In this document: positions 10,889-22,028 of the stretch, piece after piece
Layout: the number at the start of each line of letters is the position of its first letter
Numbering within the stretch: position 1 is the first letter of the stretch
NCBI RefSeq assembly: GCF_024139115.2
Contig: NC_085141.1
Coordinates: 37,020,120-37,084,119 of the forward strand
Direction: 5' to 3'
Length of the DNA stretch: 64,000 nucleotides
Source: Armigeres subalbatus
Lineage: Eukaryota > Arthropoda > Insecta > Diptera > Culicidae
Notes under the pieces: model-generated
What the model saw: only the letters and a program-made list of their open reading frames with translations
The model's database searches: none
What the model was told of the DNA's origin: nothing
Translations under genes and position numbers: made by a program

Positions 10889-12813
10889 TGTGTGGCCCCA
10901 AATGGCCGGAGCGAATTGTTATGACAGCAGCTCTGACCTGTTCTGACCAGAAGAGGTCGAGTCATGGCTTGCTACTCACCGACTGTCACGCTGAGGTGTT
11001 TATGCATAATCACACGCTAATGATAACTTACTCAAACCCCACATTTTCCTTCTGCTCTCATAAGAAGGCAACAAAAAGATCCTCTAGCATAGACTGCAAT
11101 GATTTTTTACGCTATTTACGCGAGACAAAGATGAACATATTGCTTTTGAGAAACCGATAATTTCCTTTGAAAACTGAACTCCAAAATAAACTTCCCAAGC
11201 AACCAGAAGTTCGGATAAGAAGGGCTATTTTGGCTTAATCAGCTCTCATTTAAAGTATTTTTTTGTATGTAACACGGATACAAATTTCATCCATTTGCTT
11301 CAAAAATATACATGTTTATTTCCAAAATTGTAATGTGTTTGAAAACCTGTTTGTTTTATACATACACTAGTGGGCAGCCCCTCACTCGCTCTTACAAAAG
11401 TAAACAAAAACTCGAGTTCGGATCGGATCCGACCAGAAGTCAGCAGAGGAGCAAGAGCAAGAATGGAATCATGATTTCTTGCTTCCAAATTGATGATAAG
11501 GATATTTTTCAGGTACAGAAAGGTAAGTACATGAAATAAGAACGTTTGGAATTGTGAAATCTGGTTGTCATATGCTACCAGAATATGAAAATTGGAAGAA
11601 TTGATAAGAAAATATGAGTGGTCGAACCAAAACAATAATATCCATGTTTGCTTCAAACATTTAGCTGGTTGAAACAACTTGAAACGCACATTTGATTCAA
11701 TAAAAAGTTTTCGTTCGCTTCAAATGCAACAATATGTTTGATCCAAACATATCTTTGATGCCAGAACAAACTGAATATATGTTTGGATTTACCTAGAATA
11801 TGTTTGTTTTTAACATAGTTTTTTCTGCGTGAACGGAACTTTAAGTGAACTTTAAAGTTCCGTTAAGGATGCTTGGAACTTGTTGTGAACCATAGTGAAC
11901 CAATTAGCAGAACAACGAAATGCAAATGCAAGTAATACCAGCAAGCTGACCTTCAACATATCGATGTTGAACTTGCTAACAACCGCTTAGAACATGTGTT
12001 CCCAAACTGTGGGCCACGACTCCCAGGGAGGTCGTGGACTGATCAATGATGGATTGCGAAAGAAGAATCCTAATTATACTTTTGTCCCTATTTTGTCCCA
12101 CAGATCTATCACAGCCATCAGATTTGGATCTATGTAGTGAATTTCTGATTTTCCAAACCACAATCCATTTTCCAGCGGTCTTCCAGACACGCTTTGTGAT
12201 TTTTCAAACCACAATCCATTTTCCAGCGGTCTTCCAAACGCGCTTTGTGATTTTCCAAACCACAATCCATTTTCCAGCGGTCTTCCAGACGCGCTTTGTG
12301 ATTTTCCAAACCACAATCCATTTTCCAGCGGTCTTCCAGACGCGCTTTGTGATTTTCCAAACCACAATCCATTTTCCAGCGGTCTTTCAGACGCGCTTTG
12401 TGATTTTTCAAACCACAATCCATTTTCCAGCGGTCTTCAAGACGCGCTTTGTAATTTTCCAAATCACAATTCATTTTCCAGCGGTCTTGCAGACACGCTT
12501 TGTGATTTTCCAAACCACAATCCAATTTGCAGCGTTCTTCTAGACGCGCTTTGTGTTTTTAAAAAATCATCAAATATTTTAACACATTAGGACATTAACA
12601 ATTTAATTCAACTCACCTTTTGAAATCAGCGTCAGGATCCAACAAATAACCTGGCAGGATCGCCAAAATGTGTGGCCACAAATGGCCGTAGCGAATTGTT
12701 ATGACAGCAGCTCTGACCAGAAGAGGCCGAGTCATGGCTTGCTGCGCACTAATCGACACGCTGAGGTGTTAATGTATGATCACACGCTGATGGTAACTTA
12801 CTCAAACCCCACA
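10889..12813 (-). mobile_element. Non-autonomous LTR retroelement, copy B
   Basis: Duplicate of 7796-9714 with the same TTAAC flanks (10884-10888 and 12814-12818). The 3' LTR (10889-11043) is 155 bp because of a 10-bp insertion and carries many substitutions. The 5' LTR (12669-12813) and primer site (12650-12665) match copy A. Confidence 0.88.
12148..12555. repeat. Eight 51-bp tandem repeats (copy B)
   Basis: Same array as 9049-9456 with the same unit number and only scattered base changes. The equal unit number shows the larger duplication is recent relative to array expansion or contraction. Confidence 0.9.
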
Positions 12814-12926
12814 TTAACTACGACGGATCTCCAGCTACCCTTGCGAGCAAAAGCGTAGAATTGCCCTCCGGAGATGGCGAGTTCTATTCCCGATTCGGTC
12901 AAGGATGTTTTCGAGTGGGCTCTTTG

Positions 12927-13130
12927 GTAATGTGACCAGCAAGCGTCCTGCGAAACGCGGGACGCCTGTCTGAATTGGGTTACTGGCTTGAAAGTGGTTC
13001 CTCCAAAAGTGTATTTCGCATAGATTTTGGCCCAAAAAAAAATTAGAAAAATATAATATATAATAATAAGTTTGTAAAACGAACTTGAAAAATGCAGCGT
13101 CCCGCGAAACGGGACGTCTGGTCACATTAC
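12927..13130. mobile_element. MITE with GTAATGTGACCAG termini
   Basis: GTAATGTGACCAG starts the element and CTGGTCACATTAC ends it; inside each end lies a GGGACG/CGTCCC-rich stretch. Length is 204 bp. A left fragment of it is also at the end of duplication copy A (9834-9859). Confidence 0.75.
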
Positions 13131-13160
13131 TCTTTTATTTATTTATTTATTTATTTATTG
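13131..13160 (-). repeat. (TAAA)n 3' tail of the LINE
   Basis: About seven TTTA units on the plus strand. This is the usual simple-repeat 3' end of a Jockey-type element and marks where target-primed reverse transcription began. Confidence 0.75.
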
Positions 13161-13310
13161 TCGTCAATCATAATTGTAGACCTATTTACATTTGTATTCT
13201 TAACTATTCTAAATAACATTAAATGATGTTGATACTGTTTAAACTTATTGTAAAGTGTCATTAGCTTATAATACGAGAGAAGATCTGAAGATAGTGTCAC
13301 AATGTTTATT

Positions 13311-15562
13311 TTAAGTGATCATTATTTGATTCATTGGGCCATTTTTTGCATAGTTTGTTCGATGATAATTTACGGAGAATATTTGACGATGTCGTAAAGA
13401 TCGTAATGGAACATAAAAATTAAGTTTTGATAATAGCTCCGTTGAGACAATTCTGTTTGAAACAATATTGTTTATAAAAGTTACCATTGCTAAATCTCGA
13501 CGCATTTTCAGTGAATGAATATTGATGAGCTTACAACGAGCTACATATGGTGGCAATGGAAATTCGGTCCACCCTAACTTTCGTAGTGCATATAATAAAA
13601 ATTGTTTTTGAACTGACTCAATTCTGTTGGCATGAATAGCTGAAAATGGGGACCAAACTATGCTGCAATATTCTAAGATTGGCCTTACATAAGCTGTATA
13701 TAGTGTTTTTATTGTGTATGGGTCCTGGAAATTGTAACAGAATCGTTTTATAAAACCTAACATGTTGTTGGAATTGCTTACAATCAAGTTATAATGATCG
13801 ATGAAAGTTAGTTTTGAATCCAATATTACTCCCAAATCTCTTACTCTATTGCTTTTTACTACGTTCTGATCATCAAAACTAATATTTGCGCTGAGTATGT
13901 TTCGTTTTCTGCTGAAGGTTATTGAGTTGCATTTTTTTATATTCAACTGTAGTAGACTTTTTTTACACCATGTATGGAATACCAATATTTCATCTTTGGA
14001 TGTATCGATATCCTCGACAGTTTTGATTTTTAGGAAAAGTTTCATGTCATCTGCATAAATTAAGACATTCAATTTATGAAGCACAAGAGGGAGGTCATTT
14101 ACAAATAAAATAAAAAGTAACGGACCTAAATGAGATCCTTGAGGAACTCCAGAAGAGGCTTGTATTGGGGTTGATAATTTTCCTTTGAATCTTACAGTTT
14201 GAACCCGACTTGTTAGATACGATTCAAGCCAATGAAGTTTTGGTTGAATTCCCATCTTCTGCAGTTTGAACAAAAGCATGGGTAAATCAACGCGATCAAA
14301 AGCTTTGCTAAAATCTGTGTACAAGGCTTCTACATGGTGACCACTATCCATTGCATCCAAAGAATAATTAACGAATTCTGTTAGATTTGTGGTTGTCGAA
14401 CGACCTTTAAAGAAACCGTGTTGCTTAGATGTGATTCGATTTTTAATTTGAACAAATATTTTTTCATTAACAATTGCTTCGAACAATTTCGGTGTGCAAG
14501 ATATAAGAGCAATACCACGATAGTTACGAACATTGGATTTTATACCAGATTTAAAAATTGGAACTAAAAATGATTTTTTCCATATTAACGGAAAACATCC
14601 TGATTCCAGTGACATGTTGAAAATCCAGAATAATGGAGCAGTAAGTTCAATTGCTAGAGTCTTAATAAACACTGGAGGTATTCCATCGGGTTCGGAGCTC
14701 TTAGACCCATCTAGATGTTTCAGGGCATCACAAATTTCGTGTACATTCAGATGGTTGACGCAAACGTCATTTGAAAACTCAGGATAAAAATCGAAAAAGT
14801 CGCGATCTCGATCATCTTCTGAGTGGGTAGTGTATACTTCTTTAAAGAAATCGGCAAACAAATTACATATTTCCTCTGGACCATTACCTGTTCTACCATC
14901 TAAATAAAGTTTCGATGGAAAATTGGCTGATTTTAATTTAGTGTTCACATAGCTGAAAAAATGTTTTGGACTTGTCTTGATTTCACGTTCAGTTTTTAAA
15001 TTATATTCATTGTATGCGATATTTATAGCACAGTTCAGTTGATCACAAATATTAAGATACTCCTCTAAATAATGTTGAAGATTATGCTTCTTGTAGTTTT
15101 TATGTGCTTTCTGCTTGCGATTTTTAAGATTTCTAATATTACTTGTCACCCAAATTGGATTTTTCGATACAGCATGACTTCTCCGTCTTTTAACCGGCAC
15201 TTCTTCCATTATTATATTGTGCAATGTGTTATAAAACTTTTCTGTCGCTTTATCAACATTTTGTTCGTTCCTTATAGCTGTTTGCCAATCTATATTCTTC
15301 AGTTTATCCTTTATATTTCCGTAGTTGGCTGATTGATAATCGAAGATTTCTTCAAACTCACATTCGATTGGTATATCATTAATGTGTACAAACAAAGAGA
15401 ATTCAATTGCTGTGTGGAATACTTCATTTCGCCAAAGAGGAGCTAGTGATTCATTTACACAAAAATCTTCATAACAGTTAGTCAGCAGTAGATCTAGATA
15501 ACACTTTTGGATATTCTTGATTTGATTTAATCCTAAGTTAGCAATTTTATCGAATACAAAAT
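13311..15562 (-). pseudogene. Jockey ORF2, reverse transcriptase part
   Basis: Open over 2.25 kb. RT blocks in order: NYRGIALISCTPKLFEAIV, QHGFFKGRSTTTNLTEF, ALYTDFSKAFDRVD (box A), SSGVPQGSHLGPLLFILFVN (box B) and LIYADDMKLF (catalytic YADD, box C), followed by a thumb region and a Cys/His-poor C-terminus ending at 13311. The RT itself shows no break. The N-terminal residues before about 15562 come from the inserted transposon, so this frame is only the downstream half of ORF2. Confidence 0.9.
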
Positions 15563-16445
15563 CGAAGACGGCCAATAACAAGACACACAGCTGTCAAAGT
15601 CTTGCATATACAGTGTAAACATCATGTACACTTGCGCCCCCGAACGACTCCCAGTAACATTATCATGATTGTGTGCGTGATAAACCCAAGTTACATCGTA
15701 TGTGTTCGTTTCCGTTTGATACAAGAAGAAACGTCAAATCCATTTCTTTTTGCATTGAACATTCCGAACCACGAGCGGTTTCTTTCCGGAAAAATATCTT
15801 TTGCATGGATGGTAGCAAACGGTATTTGCGATGAGCTGGTGCAACGATAAATCGACGAAATTGAATGGCTGAAACCGACACAACAATTTGGATGTGAACT
15901 TTATTAATTAGGTGAGGTACACCGTACGGTATCGTAAAGTAAATTCAGAAAGGAACCTAGAAAAAAATGCAAAGCACTATTAACCAACAAATTTTGTCCC
16001 TATTTGATTTGCGTTCAATTATTTTCCGCTATTTACAAAAGAGGATAATGTCGATTACCTTCAAGTGCACGAGCTTCTTTTATGAGGATAAATTAGGGGG
16101 GGTCGGGGGGGTGCTAAGAATAATTTGTCTTATTTGAATTTATTATCCACTGGCAACAGATCTCGCAACAGCTAGGAATCCGAACGTGCACATTATTTTC
16201 ACTAATAATAGTGCTAGTTGTTTTTCAATTTCAAGAAGGAAACGTTTCCCGATGAAAACAAATCCTATCCTGCTGGAAAGAGAAAGATGATTAGCCGTTA
16301 GCAAGCTCTCTAGTCCTCGCGCTGTCGAACCAAATTCACACACACAAACACTTCATCGTAGTGTTTCCGTGACCCGATGAGGGCGCTTCAAAAGTGTAAA
16401 CTGAAAAAGTGAGGGAGCTGTGTGTCTTGTTATTAGCCGTCTTCG
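15563..16445. mobile_element. 883-bp TIR transposon, copy 1 (in Jockey ORF2)
   Basis: Ends are inverted copies for about 30 bp (CGAAGACGGC, then AATAACAAGACACACAGCT). ACAAAAT flanks both sides (15556-15562 and 16446-16452), a 7-bp target duplication. A second copy lies at 25295-26191 in the opposite orientation. The inside holds short frames (for example 15663-15881 minus, starting MSVSAIQFRRF) that are nearly unchanged between copies, but nothing resembling a transposase, so it is probably non-autonomous. Confidence 0.9.
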
Positions 16446-17135
16446 ACAAAATGCAATAGCTCATTTTCCCCTATGACTGGAAGTAAAATGCTCTCATTGT
16501 CACAGTCCGGTATGAAATCTACATTTCTTTGGTTAAAATCACCATATATATGCACTTTTACTTCAGGAGGCAAGCCAGATAAAACATTCTCGGCGATACC
16601 AAAAAATTTATCATAAATATCTCTGCGAGCATTATTTGGAGGAATATAAACTGAAGCAAAAACATGAGTTTCACCTGAAATTTGTACCTTGGCCCACACT
16701 TGTTCAAAATCATTGAATTTATCCGTTTTAATTATTTCTGAATTGAAAATTGTGGATACTGCAACCAAAACACCTCCTCTTGATTTTTTTTCCAGACCGT
16801 TCGTAGTCTCGGTCATCTTTGTAAACGTTGTAACTATTACCAAAAACTTCTTCATTTTTAACACTATCGTCCCAACTTGTTTCAGTCGCTAAAATCACTT
16901 TGAAAGATGTACTTAAAACATTATTTTGGATTTCAGTCATTTTAGCAGCGCTTCTCATCCTATTGAAATTTTGACAATATACCGATATCTCCTGAATATT
17001 GCTATTTGTAGCACTGTTTTCATTTATTACATTATTAGTGTGATTTTCGCCATCGTCATTAATAATAATACAATCACATATAAAATTAGTCCTATCTGCT
17101 TCCTCTATGGAGTGCGTCAGTTCCGGCAAAAACAC
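16446..17135 (-). pseudogene. Jockey ORF2, endonuclease part
   Basis: Starts near MFLPELTHSIEE and reaches ISVYCQNFNRMRS, the typical N-terminal strand of LINE endonucleases. It continues with ILATETSW (catalytic Glu), ASVYIPPN and IYGDFN (GDFN motif). One frameshift falls in the A8/T8 run near 16783-16800: SGKK is read in one frame and SRGGVLVAV in another. The frame is then cut by a transposon within the sequence ELLHF. Joining across one copy of the 7-bp target duplication keeps the frame. Confidence 0.85.
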
Positions 17136-17172
17136 TGGCAGGATCGGCGTCTTTCAGTTGCACTTGTTCGGT

Positions 17173-17640
17173 TTAAATATGTTGGCCGTTCATCAGTAGG
17201 GTAGGGCTCAATACTTCACCTCTCTGAAAATTAATGTATGGCCCATGAGGTCCATACGATCCATTCGTTGATAGCGGTGGTCCCGAAAATTGAAGTTTGG
17301 CTGCAGCTAATAACTCTCTGTCCAAAGGGAGGCTCGCTGTATGATTCCTCTTGTCATAAATATCTCCCTGGTTAATGAACACATTGCGCTCCGTCGAATT
17401 TCTCGGGAACGGATAGATGTTGTTGTTGGATTTCACTTCATGGCATTTTTCGACTCGTCGGTTATTTTGAATGTTGTATCTGTTGCGCTGTTTTTTCAGT
17501 TGCTTTTTCCGCTTAATAGCTTTGTCTCTCGCTTTTATTTGCTGAGTGCGGCGATATTCGCGTAGATCGTACTCCGTCCAATCTGCTCGCCAAACTTTTT
17601 TTGATCCTAACATACGCACTATAGGATTTCGGGCGGTCAT
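17173..17640 (-). pseudogene. Jockey ORF1 C-terminal fragment (basic)
   Basis: A 155-residue frame lies just upstream of ORF2. It has a strongly basic stretch (RDKAIKRKKQLKKQRNR, about residues 36-52) and a Pro/Gly-rich tail. Its place between the PHD-containing ORF1 piece and ORF2 suggests it is the nucleic-acid-binding end of ORF1. Its first Met may not be a real start, since foreign DNA abuts it. Confidence 0.55.
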
Positions 17641-19861
17641 TAATCGAAAATGTCATGTCTTCCGAATTATTTTAAAATATTTTCTCTCCATTGTCAATAC
17701 TCTAATTAAGAGAAATTCTGAATTTGAAGTCTCTAGGTGCACTAGTTCCAAAGATATAAGGTGGCAAAGTCAGAAATGGGTAAAAAAGTTAGCAAATTTT
17801 CTGAAAAAATATTTTATTTTCAACTATTTATTGAAATATTTTTTAAATGTTTTTCTTCAATGTTAATACATCATTACAAAGGTTATTGTATAAGCTTTTA
17901 AATGGTGTGCAAAAACTAATGGTTACACTGTGAAAAAAATTGAAAAAATGCGGAAGCAATATTTTTTCCAAAACGACGCTATTTTCAACTTTGATAGTGA
18001 AGAACTTTTTTCCTCAGGAATCCCCAGGTTCTTTTATGATACACATCAAGGACAAAGCTTCGACTAAAATGTCCCGAAAGAATTTCTTGCCAGTATTTGC
18101 AATTAACAGAGTTAAGTCACTCTGATTTTTTTCATTTGTTTTTTACCGTGTTTTGCCTCTCTCGTACTCCAAGGTTAATGCTCATTCCAAAAACGAATGT
18201 TTGATAGAAGGCCCGGAGACCCCTAGTGGTATATATCAACTAACTCAGCGCGAAGAATTGAGGTGATGTCTGTATGTGTGTGCATGCGCGTCTGTATGTA
18301 TGTGCGCAAAGAACGCAATCGCCATTTAGACACTTATTTGTGTCCGATTTTCTCGCAACAAGTTTCATTCGACAGGAAATCTAGTCCCATCGTTTCCTAT
18401 TGAAAATGGGTCAGACTGAACTATGCGCTCAAAGGGTATGGTCAAAATACATTTATTGGTAATAACTTCGACTTTATTTATAACCATTTGAGCTCATTTA
18501 ATTAACTTTTCAAAGGAGTAAATGAATAAAACCCCCAATGCAATGCAGCACAACGGTAACGGAAGGATTTAACAGTTCGCTCATATATTTCCTGTCAAAT
18601 TTTACCGTTTCCGTCGCCATTCCGCTGAAATGCGTTTGGGGCTTGAGTGGTTTGAGTCATTCTCTAAACCTAATTTTCTGAGCTATTCATTAGCTACTGA
18701 TGGAGAACTAAATATGAGATTTCATAATATGTAAATATTTATAAATCTCCTGGAATCAATAATTCCCGACATGTTTATTGCAAAAGTAAAGACGAACAAT
18801 ATCTTAGTTAGAACGGAGCGTATGAAATTCCTGCTAGTGTTCATGAATGTCTGGCTAATGGTAGGGAAATATTTATTCACTCATCTACACTTTGAGGTTC
18901 ACTGGCTGAACAACCAGCGGAAAGTCAATATAAACAGTTGAAGAAATTTAGAACTCATAATGCAAGAAAATGATCAAGAGAGGCAAATGTTGACATTTTC
19001 CTTCGTGCCTTACATGAATCAGATCCATTTTAAGCTCGATTTGGATAACGAGGAGACGTTGGAAAAAAATTTTTCACTTAGTTATTCTTATGCCATGCGT
19101 AATTTTGTAATATTTGAAGATTTTCAAAAGTTCTTTATCTTCTAATACTTTAGATGAATTTATCTCATCTTCCATCGTTGATGGAATTGAAGAAAATATC
19201 ATTGAAGACTTAAACCTTGACACAGAAAAAGAATGATGCTGAATATAACTTGTAGAAATCATGAAAACAAATCAAAAGTAATTCAAATAGTGTTGTTATT
19301 TAAATTAAAAGAATTTTGCTTTTCGGAAGAATGGAGCATTCTTACATTCCACAATGAATGTCCACATTTTTTGAGAATATATTAATCTCATTTTTGAATA
19401 ACTTGTACACGTAAAAATGTCATGGGATTGCGATTTCTAATTTGCTATTACCCTTTTCAAAAGTTATTTTCAATTCTGATTATTTGATTAACATTTAATG
19501 CTTTATGATCCTTCAGATCCTAGTACTTTGTCAAACAAATTGTTCTAAATACAAATTGTGAGGCATGAGAGTGAGAACAAAAAAATATCACGGAATGTCA
19601 TGAAATTAATGTCATTTAACATGATCGCCGCCATAATGTCCATAAATTGCTGAACTTAGTTTTTGTACAGCCCCCTTCCTTCTCCTTAAGAAAACGCACG
19701 AAATTTCAACTTCCCAAATAGGTTTGCTTTGTCACGTTAATCGAACCTATGAAAAAAATAATTACGTAATTCATAGACGATCCCCAAAGGGGGGGGGGGT
19801 TGGAAATTGTATATTCATGCTATTTCGACCATACACAGCTAAAACTAAGTGGAAAATCACT
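17641..19861. other. Unidentified DNA inside the Jockey ORF1
   Basis: About 2.2 kb of AT-rich sequence separates the two ORF1 pieces. It contains TTTTGCCTCTCTCGTACTCC near 18154, resembling the end of the hairpin MITE at 28844, and a GT-rich stretch (18265-18310). I see no long frame, LTR or clear target duplication, so whether it is one insertion or several is open. Confidence 0.5.
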
Positions 19862-20773
19862 TTAAAAGTCCAATTTTATTTTTGACCGCTCGCTTGTATG
19901 GGGATCCCCCATAGTGATACGGCAGGTTAAGGTTGAGTTATGGTTCACTGCTTCTGAATTAGTGTTGGGATCGGACGGTGGTTTAAGGTTCTCAATGTTA
20001 ATTAATGGCTCAGAATTTGAGCTAGGATCCGACGGTGGCTCTGATGAAATATGAACATCACTTAAACGGCTGTCCAATGAACTAATTGCACTAGTTATTG
20101 ATTCTGTTGCGGCATGTTGGTTAGAAATAATGTTCTCTGCTGAAGACTTTAATTCATCAAGTATATCCAGTCCCAGCATTGGATTGGAGTTCATTGTGAA
20201 ACTTGCTGCTGTGTCAATGGACAGCTGATTGAGCTGATTTATATCATTATTTATGTTGCGCAGGTCAGTTGATAAAACTGCTGACATCGATTTCATAGTT
20301 GCTCCCATATTTTCCTTAGCAGCCTTCATCGCTATATCAAACATCGTGGTGATGTCATTTTTAATTGTACTTACGCTGCCAACTAAACTGCTATTTTTGT
20401 TTATGGTAGATAGCTCATTTTTTATGCTCGTTAGCAAAATCTCCATACCTTCGAACGCATCGTGAACTGCATTGGGGTTCACCTGTTGCGCTGAGCGGTG
20501 GATAATTTCCGTGTTACTGTTGATTATTTCCGCTAATTTGGTCTGCTGTTCGGTCAGCGCTTTGATCTCAAAATTCAATGTTATTAACGTTTGGCATGAA
20601 TTGCAACAAGGTATAATGTATGAATTAGGATCAATCCTCTTATCCTTTATCCTTAGAGAACTGCGCTGAACAGTTATTCCTACGCATGCTGCATGGAAGG
20701 TACGGGTACACCCAACACAGGTCCACATTACCGCGTCGTCGGTAGAATCGAGTGAGCAAATTTCGCAGTTCAT
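19862..20773 (-). pseudogene. Jockey ORF1 N-terminal part with PHD finger
   Basis: Best start is the ATG at 20773, giving MNCEICSL and about 303 residues; the open frame extends upstream but lacks similarity. A C4HC3 PHD finger spans about residues 3-75: CEIC, CVGC, HAAC and CNSC. A long Asn/Ser/Ile-rich stretch with heptad-like spacing (about 85-260) looks coiled-coil. PHD fingers occur in ORF1 proteins of several Jockey/CR1-type LINEs. The end after TSERSK is probably not native because foreign DNA starts there. Confidence 0.75.
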
Positions 20774-22028
20774 CGCACCAATCAAAATAAACTGTAAACG
20801 TGAGCAAAACAAATTAAAATTGAAACGCGTGACCGGGAGTAAAATAAAAATACGTCCACACCGATTGACGACAAAAACACAATCTTTGGGCATAGTTGTC
20901 ACACAAAAGACATACTCTTGCAATGGCCGGCACGGAAAATCTTTCAATTAATAACTGAGGAAATGCTAATAGAACTAAGTTAAGCAGCTAGCCAAGTTCC
21001 AGTTGGAATGTAGAGCCATTGAAGAAGATGACTACTTTTAGCAACGCACGGTGAGAACTCAATATGTTTACAAAGTCGCTATTCCTTAAACAGAAACCAC
21101 CGGTGGGAAGATGGGGTGCTATCCTAAAATGAATGAAGTAAAATAAAAACATTTTGACAAACAATGTTTGCATGTTTGTCATTTTTTGCATTTGTACATG
21201 AAGGTAACGTGAATATTTTTGTAAACCTTGCCGAAACAGATGACATTCTGATTCAATTAATGCTTAATACTACATGGTAAAGTGCATTTTTTTCTTAGGT
21301 GGGTCGCGAGACATATAGAATTTTGCTAGTTGGGTCGCATACCCAAAAGTTTGGGAACCTCTGCTCTAATTCAATCAATTTTTGACCGATTTGTTTGAAT
21401 TTTTCAGACATGAACCAGACATTATCATAGATTCTGAGGATCGATCGATTGGACATGTCGGTCCACCGGGTCCGGATTTATACAGTGGGGTCTGTCGTGT
21501 GGCCATTTAAGACACCAGTCAGTCTTTTTATACCCGTATCGTGAAGAAAACTTATTTGCGATGCTTCTGAACAAATTTGGATGTATAATGGCCACACGGG
21601 AACCGGTTCCGGGGTTCTAACTGGGGACATATACATATCAGAATACTTCGAAATGTACCATGAGTCATATCAAACTTCATGATTCACCATGAAAAAAATG
21701 ATGGATAACATTTTTTAGATCTCGATTCTACTTCTGGCCACTTCCGGGAAAATCCGGAAGTCGCAGGAAGCGGTTTTGAAGTTTGTTTCATAAGTTGAAG
21801 TTCGTTACCAAAGCTGTTAGTTGTACGCACATTACGACTTTTCGAAACCAGATCAAGAAGAAAAACAATCATAGGTTTGCCTCTAATATAATTTTGAACC
21901 TTATTGGTCATGTTTCAGGCACCCGGAACCAGTTCCGGGATAGACCTGTGCGCTGATTGCAATTTAATTGGCGGCGACGTGATGAATAATTTTGAGTAAG
22001 CGGTAGCGGCGTGCCGATCATTGGTGAT
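20774..22028. other. Probable Jockey 5' UTR plus unrecognised repeats
   Basis: No gene seen. At 21325-21365 a GGGTCGC...CCCAAAAGTTTGGGAACC motif occurs that resembles CCCAAACTGTGGG near 8901. 21530-21950 holds CCGGAACCGGTTCC-like words. Confidence 0.45.

Larger units (their letters stand above)
9859..12958 (+). repeat. 3.1-kb tandem duplication, copy B
   Basis: By eye it is nearly identical to copy A across most of its length, including an LTR element with the same target duplication, so the duplication happened after the LTR insertion. The exception is a patch at about 10907-11075 that differs at many positions from copy A. Confidence 0.93.
13131..20773 (-). mobile_element. Jockey-clade non-LTR retrotransposon, interrupted
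   Basis: Read on the minus strand: PHD-finger ORF1 (20773-19862), a block of foreign DNA (about 19861-17641), a basic C-terminal ORF1 piece (17640-17173), ORF2 endonuclease (17135-16446), an inserted transposon (16445-15563), ORF2 RT (15562-13311), a short 3' UTR and a tail of TAAA repeats (13160-13131). The Jockey-clade assignment rests on the RT motifs and simple-repeat tail. Its own 5' UTR probably extends beyond 20773, but the end is not clear. Confidence 0.85.

Noticed and set aside
15663..15881. 72-aa conserved protein in the 883-bp transposon
   Set aside because: Conservation follows from recent copying of the whole element; no transposase-like motif and an overlapping antisense frame is equally preserved.
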